64,000 nucleotides of DNA, from assembly GCA_002290555.1 (NCBI GenBank), contig NEUK01000062.1:1-64000 (forward strand), written 5' to 3'. Positions 53,062 through 62,933 of this stretch are shown piece after piece (position 1 is the first letter of the stretch; every line of letters begins with the position of its first letter). This stretch comes from Spartobacteria bacterium AMD-G4 (GTDB lineage: Bacteria > Verrucomicrobiota > Verrucomicrobiia > Chthoniobacterales > Terrimicrobiaceae). Below the pieces are notes generated by a model that ran no database searches, was not told the origin of the DNA, and worked only from the letters and a program-made list of their open reading frames with translations. The position numbers and the translations under genes are program-made.

Positions 53062-54372
53062 TCACGCACCGAGAAGATCTCCTCGCAAGCTCAATTCCAT
53101 GATCACGGCTTCTTCCATGCTTAGCGTGCCATCCCTCCACGAAATTGTGGCAGTGAGGCGTCCCTCGCGTTCACTTAAAAAAATTCCACTCCCGGGCGGC
53201 TGGGCAACCGACGGGATATGCCAGCCGTTTGTGATTCGCGCCCCGCACATCTCTCCGACGCTCGGCAGAAACTCGCCGGTGTGGGATTGAAAAAAAGACA
53301 CGATTTCGCCGCAGGTGTCGTTTTGAAGAAAGCGACGGTAAAGCCATGTTGGCAGGCGCCTCATCCACCAAAGAACTGTGGCGGATGAAGCCTCCATACC
53401 CACACGCACGGAGGCCTCGAACTGGGCATGGATCGATGCGGTGGACTTCTCCAAGTCGTCGGCATCGGCGGACTGGAGTTTGAAGTGCAGCACGGTGACC
53501 TGGTTTTGAAAAATCGGATGCCGTGCTCTGGGCTTTCGCGCCTGCACAGGCACCGGACTGACATACGAGGCAGGTTTCTCTCCTCGTGCCGCGAACACAG
53601 CGGCATGTGCCTTGGCGGCAGCCGCAAAAAAATATGGCATCTGAAAAATCCCCCCCGTCATCCGCGCGGCACGCTCGAGAAGAAGAGAGGTCTCCTCGCG
53701 AGAGAAACGCACGATGCGGAATGCCGGCGCGCCTGCCCGGGGTTGCGGCCCGCCGAGGGAACGGAAATCCGAGGGCTTCATTTCATGATGCCGCTCGACG
53801 AAGGCATGCGTGGCCTTCCATTGTTTTAAAAAGCCTGAAGGCGCTGGAAAGGGTATGCTCCAAGAGGAGACGGGACGGGCAGGCTCCGAGGGTGTCAGCG
53901 CCAGACGCGCAATTTCCTGCAAGGCCAATTCGGCCCCGCGTCCATCGAAAAGCAGATGTGACCACTTGGCCACGAGCATGGTCTTGTCGCTGCCGGGAAT
54001 GACATGGACTTCCAAAAAATGTTCCCCGCTGGATTGGAGAAGGCTTCTACAATGGGCATCGGAATCCGTGTCAGCAGGCTGGATCAGCAATGGCACGGCA
54101 TCGGGGGAGAGGACATCCGGCGTTTGCCAGAATGGTGCGCCGAAAGCCCAAGTGCGCCGGAATTTGCCATGCAGCAGAGGGTGGGAGAGGGAGAAGCGCC
54201 TGATGGCATCGCGCAGGGCGCCGATATCGAGCGCGTTCTCAAGCTCAAGAACAGTCAGGCCGATATGGCGGCCTTGGCTCCCGACAGCCATGAGATCCTC
54301 GATAGCGAGGAAATAAGCATCGCATCCCGTGAGGGGAACCTCCGCAGCACCGTGCACCGGGGAGGGGTTCAT
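53062..54372 (-). CDS. Condensation/alcohol-acetyltransferase-like CoA-dependent acyltransferase superfamily protein
   Basis: 436 aa; N-terminal LSHPLLHGKFRR..; WSHLLFDGRGAELAL matches H-x3-DG active-site motif. Confidence 0.65.
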   Translation of the reverse strand: MNPSPVHGAAEVPLTGCDAYFLAIEDLMAVGSQGRHIGLTVLELENALDIGALRDAIRRFSLSHPLLHGKFRRTWAFGAPFWQTPDVLSPDAVPLLIQPADTDSDAHCRSLLQSSGEHFLEVHVIPGSDKTMLVAKWSHLLFDGRGAELALQEIARLALTPSEPARPVSSWSIPFPAPSGFLKQWKATHAFVERHHEMKPSDFRSLGGPQPRAGAPAFRIVRFSREETSLLLERAARMTGGIFQMPYFFAAAAKAHAAVFAARGEKPASYVSPVPVQARKPRARHPIFQNQVTVLHFKLQSADADDLEKSTASIHAQFEASVRVGMEASSATVLWWMRRLPTWLYRRFLQNDTCGEIVSFFQSHTGEFLPSVGEMCGARITNGWHIPSVAQPPGSGIFLSEREGRLTATISWRDGTLSMEEAVIMELSLRGDLLGA

Positions 54373-55187
54373 CAAGCGCCGTTTTTTTTCACCGCAGCTG
54401 CTATGGGCGAGACGAATTCTACGACCTTCTGCACGAGCTCAGCCGATTTCCCATACTCGCCGATTCGGCGCACGATGGCACTGCCCACGACAACAGCATC
54501 GGATTCCTTCGCGACTTCGGCCGCCTGATCCGGTGTGGAAATGCCAAACCCGACCGCAACCGGCAGGGTGGTGTGTTTTTTGATCTCGGCCACCTGTGTG
54601 GCAATGTCGGATGAGAGGCTTGTCTGTTCACCCGTCACGCCTTCGCGTGAGACATAGTAGATGAAACCCTCTGCAGACTTGGCGATCAGTTCCATGCGCG
54701 CGGGCGGAGTCGTTGGCGCGATGAGGCGGATCGAGAGCAGGCCGTGGGATTTCATCAGCTCCACATTGCGCGCGGCTTCGTCCGGCGGGAGGTCGAGGAT
54801 CAAAAGCCCATCCGCACCGGCGGCGGCGGCATCCGCATGGAACCGGTCGAAACCGTAAACATAGACGGGATTTAGATAGGTGAAGAGCACGATGGGAATC
54901 TCGGATTGGAGGCGTATTTCTCGCACCGCATCGAGCACGCCGGCCAAGGTGGCTCCGGCATCCAGCGCACGGCTCGAGGCGGCTTGAATGGTCGCGCCAT
55001 CAGCCAAGGGATCCGAAAAGGGAACGCCCAGTTCGACGATATCCACACCCGATTGCTCAAGGGCGGTGACAAGCGCAGGTGTGGATTTTAAATCCGGATC
55101 CCCTGCGGTGATGTAGGCGATGAAACCGCACTGGCCGGCAGCGCGGAGGGTTTCAAATTTCTTATCGATGCGGTTGGGTGTTTTCAT
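54372..55187 (-). CDS. trpA: Tryptophan synthase alpha chain
   Basis: [60 protein letters not shown]. Confidence 0.96.
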   Translation of the reverse strand: MKTPNRIDKKFETLRAAGQCGFIAYITAGDPDLKSTPALVTALEQSGVDIVELGVPFSDPLADGATIQAASSRALDAGATLAGVLDAVREIRLQSEIPIVLFTYLNPVYVYGFDRFHADAAAAGADGLLILDLPPDEAARNVELMKSHGLLSIRLIAPTTPPARMELIAKSAEGFIYYVSREGVTGEQTSLSSDIATQVAEIKKHTTLPVAVGFGISTPDQAAEVAKESDAVVVGSAIVRRIGEYGKSAELVQKVVEFVSPIAAAVKKNGA

Positions 55188-57064
55188 GTGGTGATTCCTT
55201 TTTCCAAGCCTCGCGTGATCCATACGCCAAGCAGGGCGATGTCGGCCGGGGTCACCCCGCTGAGACGGGCTGCCTGACCAAGCGTCTCAGGGCGGACACC
55301 GGTCAGTTTCTGAATGGCCTCGGTGCGGAGGCCGTTGATCTTTGTAAAATCCACCCAGTCGGGAATGGCCTTGCCTTCGTGGCGCGCGGTGCGGGCGATT
55401 TGCTCCTCCTGACGGGTAATGTAGCCTGCGTATTTGAGATCAGTCTCGACCTGCTCCCAGACGGATTGCTGGAACTGCGCGCGGATTTCATCGGGCACGG
55501 TGGACCAGGTGTTCTCGGGGCGTTTGAGCCAGCGCTCGAGCGGAACCGTATCGACTTTAAATTCGTTGAGGCGGCTTTTCAGAGCGGCAAGCTGGCTTTG
55601 TTTTTGCTCGAAGCGCGAGGCGCGCTCGCCATCCACGAGACCGGTTTCGATGGCCTTGCCCGTGAGGCGGAGGTCGGCATTGTCCTGGCGCAGGAGGAGG
55701 CGGTATTCCGCCCGGCTTGTGAACATGCGGTAGGGCTCCGGGGTGCCGCGTGTCACAAGGTCGTCCAGCATAACGCCGATATAGGCTTCGTGGCGTGCGA
55801 TGGTGAGGGGAGGGCGCTTGAGGCGTTTCAGGGCGGCGTTCGCGCCGGCGATGAGTCCCTGCGCGGCGGCCTCCTCGTAGCCCGATGTGCCGTTGATCTG
55901 CCCGGCGAAGTAGAGGCCCGGGAGGCGCTTTGTTTCCAGTGTGGTGTGGAGTTGGGTCGGTGGACAGTAATCGTATTCCACCGCGTAGCCGGGTCGCAGG
56001 ATCTCGGCATTCTCGAGGCCTCGCACGCTGCGGATGAATTTGTATTGGACCTCGAAGGGGAGACTTGTCGAAACGCCGTTCACATAGATCTCATCAGTAT
56101 GGCGACCCTCCGGCTCCAAGAAAAGCTGATGCTGACTTTTCTCGGAAAATTTTACGACCTTGTCCTCAATGCTCGGGCAGTAGCGCGGACCCACGCCCTC
56201 GATGACACCCGAGTAGAGAGGGGATTTGTCCAGGTTCGAGCGGATGATTTCGTGCGTGGTCTCGTTGGTGTGGGTGATCCAGCAACAGATCTGGCGCGCC
56301 CGGAACGCCCCGTCGCGCCATTCGTTAAGCGTGTGCAGGTCGTCCTCACCGCGCACGAGTGTGTCCGCCAGATAGCTGAAAAGTGGTGGAGGCTCGTCGC
56401 CGTGCTGCGGCTCGCATTGGGAAAAGTCGATGCTCTTGGCAAGGAGGCGGCAGGGGGTGCCAGTCTTGAAGCGTTCGACTTCAAAACCAAGTTCGCGCAG
56501 GCAGTCGCTGAATGTCGAAACCGCATCGCCAAGCCGCCCGCCGCTCTGGTTTCGCAGGCCGACATGGAGCAGTCCACGCATGAAAGTGCCGGTCGTGACC
56601 ACCACAGCGCCGCCATTGAAGCGGAGCCCGAAATTGGTTTCCACTCCCTCGACGCCGTTTTCTCCCGTCACGAGGCGAATCACATTTCCCTGCTTCATGT
56701 CCAATCGTGGCTCGCGCTCGAGAAGCGCCTTCATGCGGAACTGATAGGCCTTCTTGTCGCACTGCGCGCGGGGTGCGCGAACGCTCGGACCCTTCGTGGC
56801 ATTCAGCATGCGGAACTGTATGCCGGTGGCGTCGGTATTCAGACCCATCGCACCTCCGAGGGCGTCGATCTCGCGGACCATGTGACCCTTCGCTAAACCG
56901 CCGATCGCGGGGTTGCAGGACATCTGCCCAACCGTGTCGGCATTCTGAGTGAGCAGGAGGGTTTCACAGCCTAACCTGGCCGATGCCATGGCGGCCTCTA
57001 TGCCCGCATGCCCCGCGCCGATGACGATGACATCGTAGGTTTTTGGGTATGTGAAGTCGCTCAA
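55184..57064 (-). CDS. mnmG: tRNA uridine-5-carboxymethylaminomethyl modification enzyme
   Basis: [82 protein letters not shown]. Confidence 0.97.
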   Translation of the reverse strand: MSDFTYPKTYDVIVIGAGHAGIEAAMASARLGCETLLLTQNADTVGQMSCNPAIGGLAKGHMVREIDALGGAMGLNTDATGIQFRMLNATKGPSVRAPRAQCDKKAYQFRMKALLEREPRLDMKQGNVIRLVTGENGVEGVETNFGLRFNGGAVVVTTGTFMRGLLHVGLRNQSGGRLGDAVSTFSDCLRELGFEVERFKTGTPCRLLAKSIDFSQCEPQHGDEPPPLFSYLADTLVRGEDDLHTLNEWRDGAFRARQICCWITHTNETTHEIIRSNLDKSPLYSGVIEGVGPRYCPSIEDKVVKFSEKSQHQLFLEPEGRHTDEIYVNGVSTSLPFEVQYKFIRSVRGLENAEILRPGYAVEYDYCPPTQLHTTLETKRLPGLYFAGQINGTSGYEEAAAQGLIAGANAALKRLKRPPLTIARHEAYIGVMLDDLVTRGTPEPYRMFTSRAEYRLLLRQDNADLRLTGKAIETGLVDGERASRFEQKQSQLAALKSRLNEFKVDTVPLERWLKRPENTWSTVPDEIRAQFQQSVWEQVETDLKYAGYITRQEEQIARTARHEGKAIPDWVDFTKINGLRTEAIQKLTGVRPETLGQAARLSGVTPADIALLGVWITRGLEKGITT

Positions 57065-57065
57065 A

Positions 57066-57602
57066 TTACTGATCCGTGAGGCCGTGCTCGGAGAGCTTCT
57101 TTTGCAGAGCCTCTGGACTGAGCTTGAAGCTGTTTTTCAAAATAATGTCTCCCGCAACAAAGTTATCGAACGTGCCACGCACAGCGACATTTTCACCTTC
57201 AACAATGAACGATGTGGCATTCGAGAGGTTGCCATTCCAGTCTGTATGGTAAACCGTAGCCTTGGAGTCGTCATCGGCCACTGAAATCACGGAGGATGGT
57301 ATGAAATCAGCTCCAAAAACAACCTTCACATCCGGCGTTGTGCGGTCGGGAAGCTGCAAGTAAGCAGTGAGGGGATCACCCTCCTCGTCGTCCGATTGCG
57401 TGACCTGCCCCACTCGGCCATAGACGCAAATCCGCATGCCATTGTATTTCTGAAGCGCTTGGGTTTCGGCGGTCGCAAAATCACTCACGATCTGTGACAG
57501 AGTCACAAAGCCGTCGGGTGGGAGTGCAGTAAGCTGGGTTTGGCCGAAGCCTGCGAGGGCCGAGGCGCACAAGAACGCGATGGTGAGGGTGATGGACTTC
57601 AT
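57066..57602 (-). CDS. Secreted OB-fold (tRNA_anti-like) protein
   Basis: Signal peptide [34 protein letters not shown]...[24 protein letters not shown]. Confidence 0.55.
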   Translation of the reverse strand: MKSITLTIAFLCASALAGFGQTQLTALPPDGFVTLSQIVSDFATAETQALQKYNGMRICVYGRVGQVTQSDDEEGDPLTAYLQLPDRTTPDVKVVFGADFIPSSVISVADDDSKATVYHTDWNGNLSNATSFIVEGENVAVRGTFDNFVAGDIILKNSFKLSPEALQKKLSEHGLTDQ

Positions 57603-57791
57603 TTCAAGGCCAATTGTATGAAGCACGATGGAGAAATGCTCAACGCTAAAACCACGAGCCGGAGTTTGAATTTTGTATCCTCTTCGGAGCGTTGTAGTGG
57701 TTCTTGGATTTTGGCTGAGTATCTGGCGCGTCACCAAATTCCACTCGCAATCCTGCAGGTTCCATGCGATGAACGAAATCTTACTCAATCC

Positions 57792-58952
57792 ATGACACGC
57801 TCTCAATCAACCAAAGCAACGATCATCCCTCTTTTAGCCGCAGGCCTCCTGGCCTTGCCTGCTTGCAAACCGCCCGCCCCTGCTCCCGCCGAGTCCAAGC
57901 CGCAAGCAGAAGCCACCCCAGCCCCGAGCAGCCCCGCTGAAGCTGTTATGACAAAGCTAAAGGATGCGGGTGTAGAAGTCTCGGCTTCATCCTCCGCCGA
58001 TCCGGCAGCCCCTGCTCCAGTTTCGCCACCAGCACCAGCCGACAACAAGCCGATCGATCTCCCTGAGGTCGTTGCCACAGTGAACGGACAAAATATCACC
58101 AAGCAGGAGCTACAAGACCTTTTTAACGCTGCCCTGAAAGCCTCCGGAGCAAAAATCCAAGATCTCGATCCACAGCAACAAATCGGTGGTTACACACAAC
58201 TCCTCCAAGACTTGATCATGGACAAGCTGGTTGCCGAAGCCGCTGGAAGTGAAAAAGTCACTGATGCCGATGTCGACGCCGAGCTGGCCAAGATCAAAGG
58301 CCAGTTCCCGGATGACAAAGCCTTCCAAGATCAACTCGCTCAATCCGGCATGAATCCAGAGAAGCTTAAGGAAAATGTCCGCACGGGTCTGCAGCAGAGC
58401 CGCTGGATGAAATCGCAGGTTCAAACTCCTGAAGTCACCGACGAACAGGCCAAGGCTTTCTACGACTCCAACATGAAGGAGTTCGAGCAGCCCGAAACCG
58501 TCAAGGCGTCCCACATTCTTTTTATGGTGGATGCGGACGCCCCAGCGGATGTTGTGAAACAAAAGGAAGACGCTGCCACAAAGGCCGCCGAGCGCGCAGC
58601 AGCTGGCGAAGACTTCACCAAGCTCGCCAAAGAACTCTCCGAAGAACCTGGTGCAGCCGAATCCGGCGGCGATCTTGGCTTTTTCCCCAAAGATCGCATG
58701 GTCCCCGAATTTGCTGAAGTCGCATTTGCCCAGAATGTGGGAGACATCAGCAAGCCGGTGAAAACCCAGTTCGGCTGGCACATCATAAAAGTCACCGACA
58801 AAAAAACCGCCGGCACCGTGCCATTTGATCAGGTTAAAGATCAGGTCACATCCTTCCTCAAAAGCTCCGGACAACGCGAAGCTGTGCAAGCTGTGTTAAA
58901 CAAGCTCAAGGAATCCGCCAAAATCGAGACATTCCTACCCGCGGCCACTTAG
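57792..58952 (+). CDS. Parvulin-type peptidyl-prolyl isomerase lipoprotein (SurA/PrsA-like)
   Basis: Lipobox-like LALPAC; SurA-N region; KASHILFMVDADAP...ELSEEPGAAESGGDLGFFPKDRMVPEFAEVAF..TQFGWHIIKV. Confidence 0.9.
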   Translation: MTRSQSTKATIIPLLAAGLLALPACKPPAPAPAESKPQAEATPAPSSPAEAVMTKLKDAGVEVSASSSADPAAPAPVSPPAPADNKPIDLPEVVATVNGQNITKQELQDLFNAALKASGAKIQDLDPQQQIGGYTQLLQDLIMDKLVAEAAGSEKVTDADVDAELAKIKGQFPDDKAFQDQLAQSGMNPEKLKENVRTGLQQSRWMKSQVQTPEVTDEQAKAFYDSNMKEFEQPETVKASHILFMVDADAPADVVKQKEDAATKAAERAAAGEDFTKLAKELSEEPGAAESGGDLGFFPKDRMVPEFAEVAFAQNVGDISKPVKTQFGWHIIKVTDKKTAGTVPFDQVKDQVTSFLKSSGQREAVQAVLNKLKESAKIETFLPAAT

Positions 58953-58959
58953 AGCCCGC

Positions 58960-59931
58960 ATGGAGCAGATACCGGGAAAACCCGCAGTAGGCGTTGTCGG
59001 TCTCGGCATCATTGGGAGCCGAGTCGCTGCCTGCCTGCGGCGGGCCGGCCATCAAGTCTGGATTTGGAATCGCACCGTGCGTCCAGAGCCAAACTTCCTG
59101 AGCTCGCCCGCGGAAGTCGCCGAGGCCACGCGGCACATACAGATTTTCGTTTCGAATGGCGAAGCCCTGCACTCTGTCCTGCGCGCCATGCTGCCAGCAT
59201 TGACCGCCGAGCATGTCATTCTCAATCACGCCACAGTCTCGCCCGCCGATACTTTCATAGCCGCCAAGATCGTTGCGGAGAAACACGCCGCCTTTCTCGA
59301 TGCGCCTTTCACCGGTAGCAGGGATGCCGCCGCAGCGGGCCAACTCGTTTACTATATCGGCGGCGATCCGCAGGACCTCGAGCGCGTTCGCTCGCAACTG
59401 GAAGCTTCATCCAAGCAAATTTTGGAAATGGGTGCCATCGGCCAAGCTTCGGTCGTCAAAGTTGCTACCAACCTCATTTCCGCAAACGCTGTAGCTGCTA
59501 TCTCGGAGGCCCTGGCCCTCCTCGACCGATACGGCGTGGAACTCCACAAGCTCCCACTTGCCCTGGAAAACAACGCCGCCCGCTCCGGCGTGAGCGACCT
59601 CAAGCTTCCTTGCATGCTGGAAGCCGACTTTTCAGCCCGCTTCTCGCTCAAAAACATGTTCAAGGATGTCCAGATCGGCCTCGCGATGGCCGAGGAAAAA
59701 AATATCGAAATCCCTACCACTGGCGCCTTCGCAGGCATTGCCATGGCGGGCCTCCAACGCGGCTGGGGAGACGAGGATTTCTCCGTCATTTCCCGCTTCT
59801 ACGATTTTCCCGGTCAAGGCCACACGCTCCCCGAAACTCCCGCTCCAGCCACCCCCGTTGCTCCTGCGCAGGACGCCGCCGAACCTGCCGGACTCAAAAA
59901 CCTCTGGGGACTCCTCCGCCGGAAAAAATGA
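58960..59931 (+). CDS. NAD(P)-dependent oxidoreductase, 3-hydroxyisobutyrate dehydrogenase family
   Basis: VGVVGLGIIGSRVAACLRRAGHQVWIWNRT; FLDAPFTGSRDAAAAGQLVYYIGG; KVATNLI. Confidence 0.9.
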   Translation: MEQIPGKPAVGVVGLGIIGSRVAACLRRAGHQVWIWNRTVRPEPNFLSSPAEVAEATRHIQIFVSNGEALHSVLRAMLPALTAEHVILNHATVSPADTFIAAKIVAEKHAAFLDAPFTGSRDAAAAGQLVYYIGGDPQDLERVRSQLEASSKQILEMGAIGQASVVKVATNLISANAVAAISEALALLDRYGVELHKLPLALENNAARSGVSDLKLPCMLEADFSARFSLKNMFKDVQIGLAMAEEKNIEIPTTGAFAGIAMAGLQRGWGDEDFSVISRFYDFPGQGHTLPETPAPATPVAPAQDAAEPAGLKNLWGLLRRKK

Positions 59932-60779
59932 GCCCCTCGCCCGCGTCAGGTTTTTTTGAGGTCCAAGGCCGCGCCCGTTTCCAACTCAGCGGCCCCGACG
60001 CCACGCGTTACCTGAACGGCCAGGTAAGCATCGACATCACCCGCCTCCAAGCGCTCATTGCGCGCCCCGCCTGCCTCCTGACCGCCAAAGGAAAACTCTG
60101 CGCCCTCGTGCAAATCTGGCGCGACGGCGACAATCTTTTCATCGAGTGCGACGAATCCCTCGCCGAGACTGTTCAGGCCCGCCTCGAGCGCTATCTCATA
60201 GCGGATGATGCCCACCTCGAGCCCTTGCCCATGCCTCCGCTGCTCAATCACATCTTCGGCATCGAGGCCCCTGCCGGAGCCCTTCGCATCAATCGAACGG
60301 GCCTTTCCGGTTTCGACACCGCCGAGAAACCTTCAGGCCTCACCGCTGCCACTCCCGAGCAACTCGCCCTCCTCCGCATCGTCCACGGCCAACCCGCATG
60401 GGGCGTCGAAATCAACGAGGACACCCTGCCGCAGGAAGCCCGCCTCGAAGACGCCGCCGTCGATTTTGACAAAGGCTGCTATGTCGGCCAGGAAACTGTT
60501 TCCCGACTCAAAAGCGTGGGGCGAGTGAACAAGCGCCTGCACGGATTCCTCGGCAGCCTCCCCGCAAACCTCACCCTGCCAGCCCGCCTTCATCCCATCG
60601 GCCAGCCCGATACCACGGCTGGACATCTCACCAGCACCGCGCCGCATTTTGACATCGCACAAACCGCCGCCCTCGGTTATCTCAACCGTCAGTTCGAAAA
60701 TCTCGAGCGGCTCGGCGTCAGCGATGATCAAGGCCTCCCGCTCGGTGAAGTCGAACGCCGCGCATTCCCGATCCTATGA
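59928..60779 (+). CDS. ygfZ: Folate-binding YgfZ/GcvT-like protein
   Basis: GPDATRYLNGQVSIDI; diagnostic motif DKGCYVGQETVSRLKSVGRVNKRL. Confidence 0.9.
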   Translation: MSPSPASGFFEVQGRARFQLSGPDATRYLNGQVSIDITRLQALIARPACLLTAKGKLCALVQIWRDGDNLFIECDESLAETVQARLERYLIADDAHLEPLPMPPLLNHIFGIEAPAGALRINRTGLSGFDTAEKPSGLTAATPEQLALLRIVHGQPAWGVEINEDTLPQEARLEDAAVDFDKGCYVGQETVSRLKSVGRVNKRLHGFLGSLPANLTLPARLHPIGQPDTTAGHLTSTAPHFDIAQTAALGYLNRQFENLERLGVSDDQGLPLGEVERRAFPIL

Positions 60780-61381
60780 AATCCTTCATCGCCCTCACGC
60801 TCGCCGCGCTTCTCTGCGCCACCACCGTCCGTGCCGCCACACTCGGCCCGGATGTCGCCGTCCTCCAAATCCAATTCCCCAAGGAAAAACAGCCGCGCCA
60901 AGTCACCATCGGCCTCTACGACGACTCCGCGCCCTACACCGTCGAGAATTTCAAAAAACTCATCACCAAAAAATTCTACAACGGCCAACGCTTCTTCCGC
61001 GTCTTCCCCGGCTCGTTCGTCCAAACCGGTGACCCCGCCAGCCGCCGCGGCCAAACCGACACCACCGGCACAGGCGGACCCGGCTACACACTTCCGTCCG
61101 AAATCCGCCTCAAACACGACAAAGGCGCCGTCGCCATGGCCCGCCTCCCCGACAAAATCAACCCCGCAAAAAATTCCAACGGGAGCCAATTCTATGTCTG
61201 CCTCCAGCCCCTGCCCAAGCTCAACGGCCAATACACCGTCTTCGGCACCATCCTCGAAGGCCTCGAGACCCTCGAAGAAATCAGCAAGGCCCCCACAAAC
61301 AGCAACGATTTTCCCTTGCCCAAAATCACAATTAAATCCATTGTCCTCCTCCCTCGCGATCAGGCCTCGCCCACAAGGTAA
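60776..61381 (+). CDS. Cyclophilin-type peptidyl-prolyl cis-trans isomerase
   Basis: Signal peptide; APYTVENFKKLITKKFYNGQRFFRVFPGSFVQTGDPASR...GTGGPGYTLPSEI...NGSQFYVCLQPLPKLNGQYTVFG. Confidence 0.94.
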   Translation: MKSFIALTLAALLCATTVRAATLGPDVAVLQIQFPKEKQPRQVTIGLYDDSAPYTVENFKKLITKKFYNGQRFFRVFPGSFVQTGDPASRRGQTDTTGTGGPGYTLPSEIRLKHDKGAVAMARLPDKINPAKNSNGSQFYVCLQPLPKLNGQYTVFGTILEGLETLEEISKAPTNSNDFPLPKITIKSIVLLPRDQASPTR

Positions 61382-61400
61382 GCCAACCGCAAGAAAAAAA

Positions 61401-61486
61401 GGGTAGATACCGAAGTGGCCAAACGGGGCGGACTGTAAATCCGCTGGCTTACGCCTTCACTGGTTCGAATCCAGTTCTGCCCACCA
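61401..61486 (+). tRNA. tRNA-Tyr (anticodon GTA), CCA encoded
   Basis: GGGTAGA/TCTGCCC acceptor stem, anticodon arm GCGGA-CTGTAAA-TCCGC, long variable arm, GGTTCGAATCC T-arm, CCA end. Confidence 0.95.
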
Positions 61487-61595
61487 CCCTCTCTAACAAC
61501 AAGTTACGAGGTGCGGCATTCTTGAAAACGCGCCTAAAATAAAAAATGGCTCGTTGCCATAAGTTGCTGGAAGATGCCCCTACTAACCGGCCTGC

Positions 61596-61753
61596 TTGTC
61601 ACTCGTTTGTCACTCGCTTGGCTCTGTCCAAAAACTCAAGGTTGCCGCTAAGCAAGGAAACATAAGGCTCCCCGAGCATACACGCTCCTTGTTCCGGATT
61701 GCTCAAAAAAAATCTCACGAATTTTCTGTGAGTGACAAAAAAATTGTCACTCG
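61596..61753. repeat. Cluster of four TTGTCACTC motifs (three direct, one inverted) including a hairpin
   Basis: TTGTCACTCG at 61596-61605, 61607-61616, 61744-61753; inverted GAGTGACAA at 61730-61738. Confidence 0.75.
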
Positions 61754-62084
61754 CTCCCTGCCGCATTGGTTCTGCGGCGTTGCGGCGGCGAGGTTCCTCG
61801 ATGCCGCTTCTGCCTGCCTGCTGGTTTGCGGGGGGCTGAGCGGCGATGCGGGAGCTTTAGCGATCCGCAGCGCCGAGCAGCCGGGTGGGTGGGGGCAATG
61901 TGGAGGAGTTTTGCTCCGGCACGAGCCACCATCCCACCCCCGCACTCAACGCATGAAGATCGGCTTTCGCATTACGACGGCGGCGCGCAAGACTTCATCA
62001 GCACAGGGAGCAATCATCGCCGCCGAAACCGCAGCCCCGCGTGGCTGCTGGCCCCGCGATCCGCGCAGCGGAGTCGTAGATAAG

Positions 62085-62169
62085 CTCCGATAGCATCCGC
62101 GTAGTAGATAGCGCGGTGGCATTCCTCGAAAAATCAATCTCCGCTATCTACTATGCTGTGCTATCGGAG
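62085..62169. repeat. Imperfect long inverted repeat (hairpin) downstream of tRNA-Tyr
   Basis: CTCCGATAGCA-TCCGCG-TAGTAGATAGCG ... CGCTATCTACTA-TGCTG-TGCTATCGGAG: 11+12 bp paired, about 28-nt loop. Confidence 0.85.
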
Positions 62170-62578
62170 AGCGTAGCCCACGGTCGAAAAAACATTCGCC
62201 GATCTCGTGCCTGCAAGGCGCGGAATGAGGCCCAGAAGAAATTTTTCAGTGGGCGGAGCGGTTTTATCGGAGACGGAGCGAAGCGGTTCGCGGGGCCATT
62301 CGTGACCATTGCGGCGGAGCCGGACTGAGATGCAGCGCGGGTGGAGCAGCTTCGCGGACACACGGCAGATCACCTTTTCAAACACAATCGGCGAGGATCA
62401 GCGGATCAGACATTTTATCGCGGCAGTGTGTCGGCGGAGATGGCCATCCGGTCGGCGTCCGCAGGCACCTCAACGACCCTCGGATTTACTAACCAGCGCG
62501 ACGGTGATTTTTCGGAGACAAGGAGAATGAAGGACAGGCGAGGCGGCGACGGGCGGGAAATTCTAATCGGGAAAAGAC

Positions 62579-62607
62579 ACCTCGCCACAATGAGGAAGCG
62601 AGGTTTT
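62579..62607 (+). terminator. Terminator-like hairpin in unassigned region
   Basis: ACCTCGC-CACAATGAGGAA-GCGAGGT followed by TTT. Confidence 0.35.
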
Positions 62608-62804
62608 AGCGCGAGTGGGGAGGGGAACATCTTTTGCAAACATCGCCGCCGAATCTGCGGCTTCATCCCCGCGCCATGTGGCGGCAGGAACGGGAGGTAG
62701 GGATTAGGCAGACACGGACAGGGGATGACTTTTCACGGTGTTCGAGACCGGCGGCATGTTTTGTTCCTCGATCCCCACTTTTTTCACGAGCCTCGAAAGA
62801 TTTA

Positions 62805-62832
62805 TTTGACACGATTACCATGAGTGATAGTG
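62805..62832 (+). promoter_or_regulatory. Putative sigma70-type promoter upstream of the 129-aa hypothetical protein gene
   Basis: TTGACA, 16-nt spacer, TAGTGT. Confidence 0.4.
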
Positions 62833-62933
62833 TGACAATATGGCACACCAAGCCGCATCCGGTTCCCCCCGGAACGATCAGTCTGAAGGTCGGCAGCCTG
62901 GGCGCATGAGCCATTAGAAAGGAATATAAAACT

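Noticed and set aside
55178-56896. 572-aa plus-strand ORF antisense to mnmG
   Set aside because: mnmG on the minus strand is unambiguous; antisense translation has no domain signature.
61860-61900. G-quadruplex candidate GGGTGGGTGGGGG
   Set aside because: Only three clear G-runs are closely spaced; does not satisfy a standard four-run G4 pattern.
61596-62093. 165-aa plus-strand ORF in the post-tRNA region
   Set aside because: No domain-like composition, no RBS and it runs through hairpin/repeat structures; treated as non-coding until tested.
62341-62700. 119-aa plus-strand ORF in the post-tRNA region
   Set aside because: Arg/Gly-rich, no recognisable family, crosses a terminator-like hairpin; insufficient support as a CDS.
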